From: Methanobrevibacter sp.
GTDB lineage: Archaea; Methanobacteriota; Methanobacteria; Methanobacteriales; Methanobacteriaceae
Length of the DNA: 28,293 nucleotides
Direction of reading: 5' to 3'
Assembly (NCBI GenBank): GCA_009777005.1
Contig: WRMT01000005.1
Location: 1-28,293, forward strand
Positions 1-8,529 of the stretch are shown here, in pieces (the stretch's first letter is position 1; each line of letters begins with the position of its first letter). The translations under genes were made by a program, and so were the position numbers. The notes under the pieces are model-generated. The model saw nothing but the letters and a program-made list of their open reading frames with translations. It was not told the DNA's origin and made no database searches.

Positions 1-270
1 TTTTTAATTAATGATAATTTTTAAAAATCTTTAAATTCAATTATTTTTAAATTTAATTTAATATATTTTTTATTTTTCTAATAATAAAATTATTAATATT
101 TATTTTTAAAATTAAAACTATTATTAATATATTCATTAGAAATAAAGTGATATTTTAATAAAAGATTAATTACAATTCTTCCTTTCATGACTATAAACTA
201 TTTTAAATAAGATAAAATATTGTTAAATACAGAAATGACCATTAAACTTTTATTTTAAATCATCTTTAGA
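1..270. other. AT-rich intergenic stretch, no gene seen
   Basis: This stretch downstream of mmp6 is almost entirely A and T. I see no reading frame of useful length with a ribosome binding site, no stable hairpin and no clear repeat. It contains only short T-rich runs that could end the minus-strand mmp6 transcript. Confidence 0.6.
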
Positions 271-753
271 TTATCCCTTATTTTCAGCTTCTTTTTCTAA
301 ACATGATTCCATTATTTCTTTAAATTCATCAACAGGAATACATTTTTCTTTTTCAAGAGAAACTTCTTTTGGATTTTTCAAAGCATCAGAAACATGTCCT
401 AATAGTTTAAACTCTTTTTCCATTTGATGAAAACCTTCACGAGGACCTTTTCTATGACCTCTACATCTTCTTGGGTCTCCTGGTGGAAAACCTCTATCTT
501 TAGTAAATAGATTATACGGATCTAGCTTTCGAACTTCTTTAATAGCTTCCATCACATCTTTTTCTTTTCCACTGACCATAGCTCCATAGCATGTTTGTTT
601 GATTGTAAGAGGTAATCCTAAAAGGTGCATATGGTTTACAATCTCACTTTCACTTACATCAGCTTTTGGACCTAAAATAATCATTCTTGTTGCAACTTCA
701 GGATCCATATCTTCTCTACCAAGATTTGGATTGATACATACATTTTCAACCAT
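271..753 (-). CDS. mmp6: Methanogenesis marker protein 6
   Basis: A 160-residue soluble protein recognised as methanogenesis marker protein 6, a family confined to methanogens and their relatives and found in clusters with other marker genes. Its biochemical role is not established; linkage suggests a part in methyl-coenzyme M reductase maturation. Visible features are an N-terminal IILGPKADVSESEIVNHMH stretch, a conserved DPYNLFTKDRGFPPGDPRRCRGHR-like basic segment near residues 79-102 rich in Pro, Gly and Arg, and an acidic, lysine-rich C-terminal tail with two cysteines. I chose the second of two close ATGs (753) because AAAGGG lies 6 bases before it, while the first ATG at 759 overlaps that site. 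It is the last of five minus-strand genes; mmp3 lies 348 bp upstream with a tandem array between them. Confidence 0.85.
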   Translation of the reverse strand: MVENVCINPNLGREDMDPEVATRMIILGPKADVSESEIVNHMHLLGLPLTIKQTCYGAMVSGKEKDVMEAIKEVRKLDPYNLFTKDRGFPPGDPRRCRGHRKGPREGFHQMEKEFKLLGHVSDALKNPKEVSLEKEKCIPVDEFKEIMESCLEKEAENKG

Positions 754-920
754 AATCATCCCTTTCTACCAAATCAATCATAATATTGACATTAGCTATA
801 ATATAAAATAAAAGATACTAATAGCTATTCTTTAAATTAATCATTTATTCGACTATTCTATGAATCAACAATTAGTCCAAATTTTAAATGTAATAAGTTT
901 AATTAAATTTTATATAAAAT

Positions 921-1068
921 TTCAAGTTTAAAAACCTCAAATATCTTATGATAAATTAATAAAAGTTTTAAAAACATCTAAACCACATGATATAATTAAT
1001 AAAAGTTTTAAAAACATCTAACACCACAGGATATAATTGATAAAAGTTTTAAAAAAATTTCAATGAAG
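921..1068. repeat. 40-41 bp tandem repeat, about 3.5 copies
   Basis: The unit begins AAAAGTTTTAAAAACATCTA and recurs at 961, 1001 and 1042, with a degenerate earlier copy from 921. Copies 961 and 1001 are nearly identical. The array lies between mmp3 and mmp6, about 170-315 bp upstream of the mmp6 start. Each unit has a TATA-like ATATAATTAAT segment, so it could carry repeated promoter-like sites; that is inference. Confidence 0.85.
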
Positions 1069-1101
1069 TTCCATTCTCAATCTTTTCTAGCTATTAAATG
1101 A

Positions 1102-2646
1102 TTATTTTTCATCTATTTGAATATACAATAAACTTCCTTCCTCAAGTTTTTCAAAAATTTTTAAATCATTTTTTATCTTTCCAACAATGTTGGTTGATTC
1201 GAAAGGTTCTCCAGTTGGACCAAATTCATTATTATTTTCAAATCTGACTCCTATTAAACCAACATTCTTCTTTGACATGTTGGTAATTCCAATAAATCCA
1301 GATTCAGCAGTTGTTTTTGGAGGATTTTCAGGAATTAATCCTTTAGCTTCATTTGAATCTCCTTCAAACATGATAATTTTCATTCCAGGAAATGCAAAAT
1401 GAACTTTTAAAGCACCTACTGGCTTTTCAATTAAACCAGAAATTTTTTTCAAGTACCATGAAGAACGTGGAGCTTCTTTATCAAAAATATCGATTAAGTT
1501 TAACTCTTCTTTTTTTATGCCTTTTGTTTTAACCGAACCATTTTTTATAATATCCAAGGTGAATTCAGGTTCTTGATTTACTATAAATGCATCATCTTCT
1601 AAAATGCCTTCTCTTTCATGTTCAATTCCAAAAGATTTTAAATAATCAGTAGCTTCTTTTTGAGACATGGCTAATGTCATGATTCTTTCAGGATTACTTT
1701 TAACAGTTATAATATCTCCAGAATTAGCTATATCTAATATTTCCATTCCTTTTTCAACATAAGCTACATTTGTATGTGCTGGAGAATTAACCCTATCTTC
1801 TCTATAGACATAAATATTACCAATGCCTTTTCCAGTATTTCTTATGGTGACGGTTCCTCTTTTTCGAATGGTTAAATCTTCAGAGGGTTTTCCTAATCCT
1901 TTAAGAGCATAAAATCCGAGAAATGAGTTTGATTCATAATCAACTTTAATTGTTTCCTTTTCAATTAAAGAAAAAAACTGCTCTGCAGATTGAGGAGAAT
2001 TGTTATTAGGTTTAAATAAAACATAGGTGAAAATATGATTTCCTTCTTCTAAAGTTGTGTTTAAATCAGATACACCTGCACTATCAGTTACACTACTTCT
2101 TTCAATTATTCCTTCAATTGATAAAATACTATCATCATCATTTAAAAGCCGTAATGTTCTTCTTCCACCAACAACTTTAGCAAATTTCCCTTCATTATGA
2201 TTTGGAACTCCATAAACACCGGAATGATCTTCTTTTGCAAAAATTAAATGAGTGGATTCATTACTAAATCCTGAAAGACTTAAAATAACATCTCCATCTT
2301 TATAGCTATGTTCATCCATGGTAGGTTCAAAATCAGTTGTTATTGGACCAATAGCTACTTCGTTAGAGGAGGTCCATCTAATAGAAAGGTTTTCAAACTT
2401 TTTATATTCACTTTTCCATGAATTTACTAATGGTTCTGCTTCTTTTTTATCACTCATTTCTATTATTATGCTGCCTTTTGGAGTTTTCAACTTGAATTTA
2501 TTGATATTTTTTTCAAATTCTTTCTTTCCTTTGATATGGCAAATAATACTTCCAGGATTATAAGGAGCATTAGCTAATTCTATTGCTTCTTTTATAGTAG
2601 ATCCATCAGGTAGATCTAGATCTTCTCCATTAATTTTTATTAACAT
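1102..2646 (-). CDS. mmp3: Methanogenesis marker protein 3 (UPF0288 type)
   Basis: A 514-residue protein recognised as methanogenesis marker protein 3, the UPF0288 family of methanogens. From general knowledge of the field, MMP3 has been reported as part of the ATP-driven complex that activates methyl-coenzyme M reductase, together with McrC, MMP7, MMP17 and component A2. The first 60 or so residues (starting MLIKINGEDLDLPDGSTIKE) look like a beta-grasp ThiS/MoaD-like fold; the rest resembles the cyclophilin-like body described for the family. No signal peptide or membrane segment is seen. An ATG at 2646 is chosen over an in-frame TTG at 2658 because GAGGG sits just before the ATG and overlaps the TTG region. 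It lies between mmp2 and mmp6 on the same strand. Full length, no damage. Confidence 0.88.
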   Translation of the reverse strand: MLIKINGEDLDLPDGSTIKEAIELANAPYNPGSIICHIKGKKEFEKNINKFKLKTPKGSIIIEMSDKKEAEPLVNSWKSEYKKFENLSIRWTSSNEVAIGPITTDFEPTMDEHSYKDGDVILSLSGFSNESTHLIFAKEDHSGVYGVPNHNEGKFAKVVGGRRTLRLLNDDDSILSIEGIIERSSVTDSAGVSDLNTTLEEGNHIFTYVLFKPNNNSPQSAEQFFSLIEKETIKVDYESNSFLGFYALKGLGKPSEDLTIRKRGTVTIRNTGKGIGNIYVYREDRVNSPAHTNVAYVEKGMEILDIANSGDIITVKSNPERIMTLAMSQKEATDYLKSFGIEHEREGILEDDAFIVNQEPEFTLDIIKNGSVKTKGIKKEELNLIDIFDKEAPRSSWYLKKISGLIEKPVGALKVHFAFPGMKIIMFEGDSNEAKGLIPENPPKTTAESGFIGITNMSKKNVGLIGVRFENNNEFGPTGEPFESTNIVGKIKNDLKIFEKLEEGSLLYIQIDEK

Positions 2647-2784
2647 GGAATCCCTCAAATAGCTATTGTGAATATTTTAAATGGTTTATACTATAATTAT
2701 TCTTTAGTCTAATAAATATGTTTTTTTGAAATATTTTCATTGATTAGAAAATTATGGTAATTAATATTTAAAATTTAATTTATT

Positions 2785-2948
2785 AACTGGTTTATAAATT
2801 TTTATCTTTTAAAATTTAGTTTATGAACTGGTTTATAAATTTTTATCTTTTAAAATTTAGTTTATGAACTGGTTTATAAATTTTTATCTTTTAAAATTTA
2901 ATTTATTAGCAAGTTTACAAATTATTGTCATTAAAATTTAATTTACTA
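2785..2948. repeat. 41 bp tandem repeat, three near-perfect copies plus a decayed one
   Basis: Copies begin with AACTGGTTTATAAATTTTTA at 2785, 2826 and 2867, an exact 41 bp period with few changes. A degenerate fourth copy runs to about 2948, and part of a copy precedes 2785. The array lies 139 bp upstream of the mmp3 start. Each unit contains TTTATAAAT, which resembles an archaeal TATA box. Confidence 0.92.
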
Positions 2949-3110
2949 ATTATAGTCACTTAATATTTTATATTAATAATATCATTTAATAAATTATTGA
3001 TTTATAAAAAAATATTAATTTCATAAAATAATTTATTACAATTAAATCAATTAAAAGTTTATGAATTTATAAATAAACCTTGAATAATGTTTAACAAAAA
3101 ATATTGATAA

Positions 3111-4085
3111 TTATTTAGTTTTAAGAACTGGATTTTTGTTTTGATCAAAAAGAACCATTTTTTCATCTTTATAATTTAAATAAAGCTTTTTTTCACCGAT
3201 GACTTCTCCAACAACAGAAGATGTGATTGATACTTCTTCAAGTAATTTGATTAGCTCTTCTACATTTTCTTCCTTAGCTGTTAAGACAAAACCAGCACCA
3301 GGATATGATTTAAGCCATTCATCCCAAGAAACATTTGTATTTCTTGGAATTTTTTCAAGTTCAACAGATGCTCCAACATTTGATGATTCAAGTAACATTT
3401 CCAAGGTTCCCAGTGTTCCAGGATTACTTATATCCTTTCCTCCAGTAGCTAATCCTTTTTCAGCTATTTTTTCCATAGTAGCTATTTGATCTTGAACGAT
3501 TTTTTCATCTTTTAAATAAGTTGTATCCCAGTTAAGAGCAAATTTAGGGTGTTGTCTTCCATCTAAATCAATAGCTACTATAACTTTATCACCAATACTT
3601 GCTCCAAAGCTAGTTATTATCTTATTTTTTTTAGCTATTCCAACGATGGCAACATCTAATGCATTATAATTTGTATCTGGATGAAAATGACCACCAACCA
3701 TTGGTACATTGAATTTACGACATCCCTCTTTAATTCCATTTATAAGGTCATTAGCTATTTTATCATCATTAATGGATAGGATATTAACCATAGCTATTGG
3801 TTTCCCACCCATAGCTGCGATATCATTCACATTGACAAGAATTGAACAATATCCTGCCCAGTAAGGGTCGGCATCCATTAATTTTCCCCATATCCCATCA
3901 GCTGCAAATAATATTAGGTTATCATTTCCAATATCAATAGCTGATGCATCGTCTCCAAAGTCAAGAAGAACTTCACCAGATATGTTATAAACATCTTTTA
4001 GTTTATCTGTTATATTTTCAATAGATTCTTTTCTTAATACTCCTTCAAAATTTTGAAGTGAATTAACAAGTTCAGCGAGTTCCAA
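3111..4085 (-). CDS. mmp2: Methanogenesis marker protein 2 (PurM/AIR-synthase-like)
   Basis: A 324-residue protein of the AIR synthase-related superfamily (PurM, ThiL, HypE, SelD), matching methanogenesis marker protein 2. Such proteins usually bind ATP and activate a substrate by phosphorylation; the substrate of MMP2 is unknown. The N-terminal half shows the family's metal/ATP motif LLDFGDDASAID near residues 41-52 and the VNVNDIAAMGGKP segment near 87-99; a glycine-rich GGKDISNPGTLGT loop lies near 216-228. The start is a TTG at 4085: GAGGTG is placed 5 bases before it and no better ATG exists nearby. It is minus-strand, downstream of the DUF2117 gene (234 bp gap, filled by a tandem array) and upstream of mmp3. 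Length is normal for the family. Confidence 0.88.
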   Translation of the reverse strand: MELAELVNSLQNFEGVLRKESIENITDKLKDVYNISGEVLLDFGDDASAIDIGNDNLILFAADGIWGKLMDADPYWAGYCSILVNVNDIAAMGGKPIAMVNILSINDDKIANDLINGIKEGCRKFNVPMVGGHFHPDTNYNALDVAIVGIAKKNKIITSFGASIGDKVIVAIDLDGRQHPKFALNWDTTYLKDEKIVQDQIATMEKIAEKGLATGGKDISNPGTLGTLEMLLESSNVGASVELEKIPRNTNVSWDEWLKSYPGAGFVLTAKEENVEELIKLLEEVSITSSVVGEVIGEKKLYLNYKDEKMVLFDQNKNPVLKTK

Positions 4086-4125
4086 AGCTACACCTCAGAT
4101 TAAATAAAAAATTTTTATCTTTAAT

Positions 4126-4319
4126 CTTTTATTTTATGATTAAAACAATATTATTTGTCATGAAAGAATTATTATAATTTTAAATAAGTATGTTCTTTTA
4201 TTTTATGATTAAAACAAAATAATTTAGCATGAAAAAATCTATTATAATTTTTAATAAGTTAAATCATCTATTTCATAGTTAAAAACAATATTATTATCTA
4301 TAAAGAAATTATGATAAAT
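4126..4319. repeat. 69-70 bp tandem repeat, three copies
   Basis: Copies begin at about 4126, 4195 and 4265 with CTTTTATTTTATGATTAAAA or a variant. A weaker fourth copy appears to run into the 3' end of the DUF2117 coding region (from about 4325). The array begins about 40 bp upstream of the mmp2 start codon, so it occupies nearly the whole mmp2 promoter region. Confidence 0.85.
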
Positions 4320-5804
4320 TTAATCTTTTATCTTATATTTAAAAGTTATACTATTTAATATATTTAAAATCTGATTTTTAAAATCTTCAATCTTTTCAAC
4401 TTTTAAATCATTCTTATTTAAAAGATTATTATGTTCCATATTTAAATCGATTTTTATCATATTTTTTGAATTAAATAACTTTTTAAAAATTATTTCTCCT
4501 GCTATATCATCTAAACCAGATTCTAATTCAATTATTGTAGAATCTTCGGCTTTGAATCCTTTTTCAACGACTTTATCTAAATCTCCATCAGTTATTCCAA
4601 TGACGGGAATACTAAATCTAAAAAGAATATCTGAAGCTACGAGAGTTGTATCATCTCCAATTGTTACAACTAAATCAGTGTTTTTTAGGTTGTATATATC
4701 TTCAGCTGCATGATCAAGGAAAGCTATTTTTAAGTAATTTTTATTTAAGTCATTATTAATCTGGAGATTTGACTCATTATCATTAGCTATTATTCGAGGT
4801 TTTGGAGCTGATTTTCTTAAAAGTCCAGTTTTAACAATAGCTTTATCAATGTCAACTTTTCCTAATTTTTCAATTCCATGAGTTTTAATTGTTCCTCCGA
4901 GGATATCGGTTATTTTTCCATTTTTAGCTATTATTGATAAATTTTCACCATTAGACCTTCCAATAACCACACCATTTAGGAAAATATTTTCATTTGGACT
5001 TACACCATGAATATTTCTTACTTTTTTGGTTTTTTCAAATGGATGAGAATTTTCAATAGCTAACTTTTCCTCAGATATGTCTCCTTCAAATTGAAAAAAA
5101 TCCTCTTTAGCTATTTTATCAGATGATTTGTTAATCCAATTAGCTAATTCTTTTGAAAAATACTTTTTTATAATTGTTTCAGGTTTTAAAACCTTTAAAT
5201 CTAAAGCATTAGCTATTTTATAAGTTAAATCACTTGATTTTTGACTCCATTCAATTACACTGCCATCCTCTTCTCCTGGTCTTTCAATCTGAATAAATGT
5301 AATATCATCTAGAGATTTGTCATTTGAAAAATTATTTTTATTATTATAATTATTTAAATTATTATTTTTAGCAAGATTATTTTTTAAATTATTATTATAA
5401 TCATTATTATTATTATAATCATTATTATTGATATTATAATCGTTATTTTTATCAAAATCAATATTTAAAGATTTAAAATAATTTTTTTCATATTCAAAAG
5501 ATAAAAATGAATTTTTAAAAACTTTAAACCCAAAAGTATGTCCTGTAACTGATGATTTACCATAATTTAATAAAAAAATCACATCTTCCTCTTCTTGTTT
5601 AAATAACTTTACAGATTCACTTGGTAAAAGTTTTGAAGATATATCAATTGTATTTTCAAGAGAAGCATCAATGACGGCAGTTCGCCCCATTGTTCCACCT
5701 AATCTACATTTAACTTCTCCAAATTTCTTTAAAAGATTTATAATTTTTAAAGCATAACCTGAATCAATAATATTAGGTCCATGTACAACTATTCCAATTT
5801 TCAT
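4320..5804 (-). CDS. DUF2117 family protein with Asn-rich insertion
   Basis: A 494-residue archaeal protein that I assign to DUF2117, a family of unknown function. The N-terminus (MKIGIVVHGPNIIDSGYALK) with LGGTMGRTAVIDA near residues 35-47 and NYGKSSVTGHTFG near 80-92 are conserved-looking segments. The C-terminal third has VVTIGDDTTLVASDILFRF followed by IPVIGITDGDLD, a nucleotide-binding-like glycine/aspartate pattern. Residues of about 119-164 are a low-complexity Asn-rich insertion (runs of N, D, Y and K) coded by an AAT/AAC microsatellite, probably a disordered loop. ATG start with GTGAT a few bases before. It sits between nob1 and the mmp genes, so a role near methyl-coenzyme M reductase biology is possible but only by association. 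The last codons overlap a decayed copy of the downstream tandem repeat. Confidence 0.75.
   Translation of the reverse strand: MKIGIVVHGPNIIDSGYALKIINLLKKFGEVKCRLGGTMGRTAVIDASLENTIDISSKLLPSESVKLFKQEEEDVIFLLNYGKSSVTGHTFGFKVFKNSFLSFEYEKNYFKSLNIDFDKNNDYNINNNDYNNNNDYNNNLKNNLAKNNNLNNYNNKNNFSNDKSLDDITFIQIERPGEEDGSVIEWSQKSSDLTYKIANALDLKVLKPETIIKKYFSKELANWINKSSDKIAKEDFFQFEGDISEEKLAIENSHPFEKTKKVRNIHGVSPNENIFLNGVVIGRSNGENLSIIAKNGKITDILGGTIKTHGIEKLGKVDIDKAIVKTGLLRKSAPKPRIIANDNESNLQINNDLNKNYLKIAFLDHAAEDIYNLKNTDLVVTIGDDTTLVASDILFRFSIPVIGITDGDLDKVVEKGFKAEDSTIIELESGLDDIAGEIIFKKLFNSKNMIKIDLNMEHNNLLNKNDLKVEKIEDFKNQILNILNSITFKYKIKD
5313..5450. repeat. Coding AAT-type microsatellite
   Basis: On the plus strand this reads as alternating ATT and ATA triplets; on the coding minus strand it gives about 46 residues dominated by Asn. 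The low-complexity tract is inside the DUF2117 gene and keeps its frame. Comparable Asn-rich coding appears in iorA at 21804-21899. Confidence 0.8.
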
Positions 5805-6056
5805 AGATTATCACTTAAATATAATTAAAAAAGATATTTATCACTAAAAAATACATTTACAAGATATAATTTAATGGTATTTATAAAAAAATTAATTTTA
5901 AAAAATATATTTCATCAAAAGTATATACTTTTCAAAAAAGTTAGAAAAATCTCATCAAAGTTAATTATTATATTTAACTAATTTATAATTTTATAAAATA
6001 ATTTACACATTTAAAATCATTTAAACAATTTATACTAGTTTAAATGATTTTAATAG

Positions 6057-6569
6057 CTATTTTTTCTTAGTTTTAATTCTTCTTTTAAATATTTTTGAAC
6101 CACAAATTTCACAATCATCAAATTCATAGCTATCTGGGAATTCTTTTTTACAACCTTCACATGTTTTTTTCCAATTATAAACTCCTTTTATTCCTTCAGT
6201 TAAAACACTTTCATAAGAAATATTTAAAATTTTTAAAACATTTTGCATCGAATAATCATCAGTCATAACTTTAACATTTTTTCCAGAAGATTTAAAATCA
6301 ATAGCTAAGGATAATAGCATTTTATCAGGATAAGAAAGTCTTAAAGTATCTCCTGATGTGGAAATAGCTAATTCCAAATTTTTTATAGATTTTAAGTCTG
6401 GTTCTTTAATAAATAGCTTAGCTTCATTAATTGCTTCATCAAAAATAATTTTCGACTTAATATCTTTAATTTCCTCTGTGATTTGGGAAACTGTGAAATT
6501 AAGAGAATTTTTGGGTTGAAACCCACCTATAAAAGCTGAGGCATCTAAAATATAATATGTTTCATCCAT
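6057..6569 (-). CDS. nob1: rRNA maturation endonuclease Nob1 (PIN domain plus zinc ribbon)
   Basis: A 170-residue protein matching archaeal Nob1, the PIN-domain endonuclease that cuts the 3' end of 16S rRNA precursor during small-subunit maturation. The PIN domain spans about residues 1-125, with the first acidic residue in YILDASAF (Asp9) and a later acidic pair in VMTDDYSM (Asp104-Asp105). A zinc ribbon follows with Cys137-x2-Cys140 and Cys153-x2-Cys156, then a basic tail (RRIKTKKK). ATG start at 6569; no clear Shine-Dalgarno is visible, so the message may be leaderless. It is the first of five same-strand genes, 252 bp before the DUF2117 gene. Length is typical. Identification is strong because both domains and their order are seen. 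Confidence 0.88.
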   Translation of the reverse strand: MDETYYILDASAFIGGFQPKNSLNFTVSQITEEIKDIKSKIIFDEAINEAKLFIKEPDLKSIKNLELAISTSGDTLRLSYPDKMLLSLAIDFKSSGKNVKVMTDDYSMQNVLKILNISYESVLTEGIKGVYNWKKTCEGCKKEFPDSYEFDDCEICGSKIFKRRIKTKKK

Positions 6570-6950
6570 GTTAAAGATATTAACTTAAAAATTAATAAAG
6601 TTATTTGATAATTAAAAATAATAGAAGTAACATTAAAAAATCATTTGCAAAATTAATAACTTTATAAAAAATATTGAACATTGTTCAAATAATTCATTTG
6701 AAAATTATAAAAAATTTAATGATAAATATGATGATTTCAATAAATATTAATAAAAATAGCTATTTAAAGAGAAATATCAGTGTAAAAGTGAAAAATATAC
6801 ATTAAAAAATGTTAAATTAATATTACCTAATCTCAAAAATTAATTAAATTACACGGTTTATTTTAATAAAATGAGACTATATAATTGAATATTTAGAAAA
6901 ATAAAGAAGAATAGCTAGTTTTGATACTTTACATAAACTTTATAAGTAAG
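6570..6950. other. AT-rich intergenic region with TATA-like elements
   Basis: No gene is visible. The end near 6936-6945 (AACTTTATAA) reads as a TATA-like element about 30 bp ahead of the candidate RNA. Two TAGCTA motifs occur at about 6758 and 6912. The sequence 6951-6970 (AAGTTAT-ATAATA-ATAACTT) is a 7 bp inverted repeat at the expected start of the RNA. Confidence 0.45.
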
Positions 6951-6970
6951 AAGTTATATAATAATAACTT

Positions 6971-7066
6971 GAAGAGTAGAGCCTTTTCTTAACTCTTATT
7001 ATCATTGTAAAAATTGGTATTGAATCCGCCTCCAATCCAATTTTGGGCTCTGCTCTCCTCACTACA
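6971..7066 (+). ncRNA. Candidate structured RNA, family unknown
   Basis: In a region of extreme AT content this 95-base stretch is clearly richer in G and C. An outer stem pairs 6973-6983 (AGAGTAGAGCC) with 7046-7056, 11 pairs with one G-T wobble. An inner hairpin pairs 7010-7017 with 7037-7044 (AAAATTGG/CCAATTTT) and 7019-7022 with 7033-7036, with one bulged T and a 10-base C-rich loop AATCCGCCTC. A TATA-like element lies about 30 bp upstream on the plus strand, and a pyrimidine-rich, T-rich tail follows. It does not fit a tRNA (no T-arm), and I could not fit an H/ACA pocket or C/D boxes. Strand is inferred from the TATA-like element; the minus strand would fold similarly. It lies 245 bp before moaB and could instead be a leader. 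Confidence 0.45.
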
Positions 7067-7311
7067 TTTATTCTCTTCTAATCTCTTATAAAAGAAGGAA
7101 TATCTTTGTTTTTACTTTTATAATGTTTTTAAAAAAATTATTAATAGTTTAAGTATTCTTCACTTGTTTTAACTAATTTTAAATGTTTTGCATTGAAACT
7201 ATAATTCATTTAAATTTGACTATTAAAAAAATGAAATTTAACTTTCCCACACTAAAATATGTAAATTAAGATAAGATGAAAAAAGTTAAAAAAACCAAAA
7301 CTGGTGTTTAA

Positions 7312-7833
7312 ATGAAGAGTAAAACAATGGAAAAACATAGAACAAGCTCACCTTCAAAATTATCCTGTGGAGTAATCACACTTAGTGATAGTAAGTATGA
7401 AGATTCAAAAAAAGGGATAAATACTGATAAATCAGGGGAATTAATAATAAAAACAATTGAAAAAAAATACTCCATAAATGATTATTGTATAATTCCTGAT
7501 GAGGCAAAAGAGCTACTTTTAGCTATTGAAAAAATGATTGATAAAAAGATAGATGTTATATTTACAACTGGTGGGACAGGTATTGGAAGTCGGGATATAA
7601 CTGTTGAAACATTAACTCCTCTTTTTGAAAAAGAATTAACCGGATTTGGAGAAATATTTAGGGGAGAAACTTACAAAGAATTAGGTTCTGGAGCTATTCT
7701 TTCAAGAGCTACAGCAGGTGTTTTCAAAAAAACATTGATCTTTGCAATGCCAGGTTCACCTAATGCCGTGAAATTAGGTCTAAAAATAGTTTTTGATGAG
7801 TTAAATCATTTAGTTAAACATTTAAAAGAATAG
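7312..7833 (+). CDS. moaB: Molybdopterin biosynthesis MoaB/MogA family protein
   Basis: A 173-residue protein of the MoaB/Mog family, which in related enzymes adenylates molybdopterin before metal insertion. In methanogens this cofactor (with Mo or W) serves formylmethanofuran and formate dehydrogenases. The signature TTGGTGIGSRDITVE lies at residues 85-99, with a later MPGSPNAVKLGL segment near 145-156 that is also typical. The first 17 residues are a basic extension before the domain starts at KLSCGVITLSDS. ATG start at 7312 with GGTG 5 bases before it. It stands alone on the plus strand, about 740 bp from the divergent nob1. Whether it is catalytic like Mog or a MoaB paralogue cannot be told from sequence alone. 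Confidence 0.9.
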   Translation: MKSKTMEKHRTSSPSKLSCGVITLSDSKYEDSKKGINTDKSGELIIKTIEKKYSINDYCIIPDEAKELLLAIEKMIDKKIDVIFTTGGTGIGSRDITVETLTPLFEKELTGFGEIFRGETYKELGSGAILSRATAGVFKKTLIFAMPGSPNAVKLGLKIVFDELNHLVKHLKE

Positions 7834-8520
7834 TAAACCGATCAATATTGAAAAATTCTTAATTCCATTTTGTTTAATGAAAATTCTTCCTTCACCTATG
7901 ATTTTTTCAGATATAATCAATATTTCGATTATCAGAAATATTAAAGAACTTAAGACTATTTTTTTGAGTTTTTTATTAGTTTTTTTTTTTTTTAGTGCTT
8001 TCTAAAGCAGAAATTTCATTAAAAGGTGAAAATTTCTCAAAATTAAAGTTAATTTCATATCTTATTTTTTACTTATAGATTTAAATTAAAGTTAGTTTCA
8101 TATATTATTTTTTACTTATACTTTATATTCTCCTTTCTATCAATGATTTAACCCATCTTGGTGAATTTATTAGGACTATTTATCCATTATCTTCTTTTTT
8201 ATTTTAAGTTTTTTTTTTTTTTTTTTTTTTATAAGATCTGAAAACATAGATATTTTTTTCTTCAAGTTCTTTAAACAAAGTTACTTCGCCTAATTAATCT
8301 AAAATCTACAAAACAACCACTATTACTCAATTTTAATCTTATTTTATCGTTGATTATTATTAGGGGCTCTAAGGAAGCAGTACAATTATGAGTAGTAGCT
8401 ACAAAAATATTAAAAAAATAGGATAAAATGAATAGGCTTTAGACAAACTAGTGAAAAATGATAGTTGTTTTGGTATTAGCTATTTTAAAAATTTGTTTGA
8501 AGATATAAAAAAATTTAAAC
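7834..8520. other. T-rich non-coding stretch with homopolymers and a 2-copy repeat
   Basis: No gene is visible. It contains a run of 14 T at 7980-7993 and a run of 22 T at 8209-8230, which could end the moaB transcript. Two 37 bp copies at 8041-8077 and 8084-8120 (beginning AATTAAAGTTA) match at about 35 of 37 positions. The later part shows short, interrupted coding-like fragments that lead into the decayed gene downstream. Confidence 0.6.
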
Positions 8521-8529
8521 ATTAAAAAA

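Noticed and set aside
6977..7052. tRNA gene
   Set aside because: A 7 bp acceptor-like stem and a 76-base span fit the size, but no D-arm or T-arm pairs next to the stem, the 3' bases do not lead to CCA, and the strong inner hairpin cannot be an anticodon arm.
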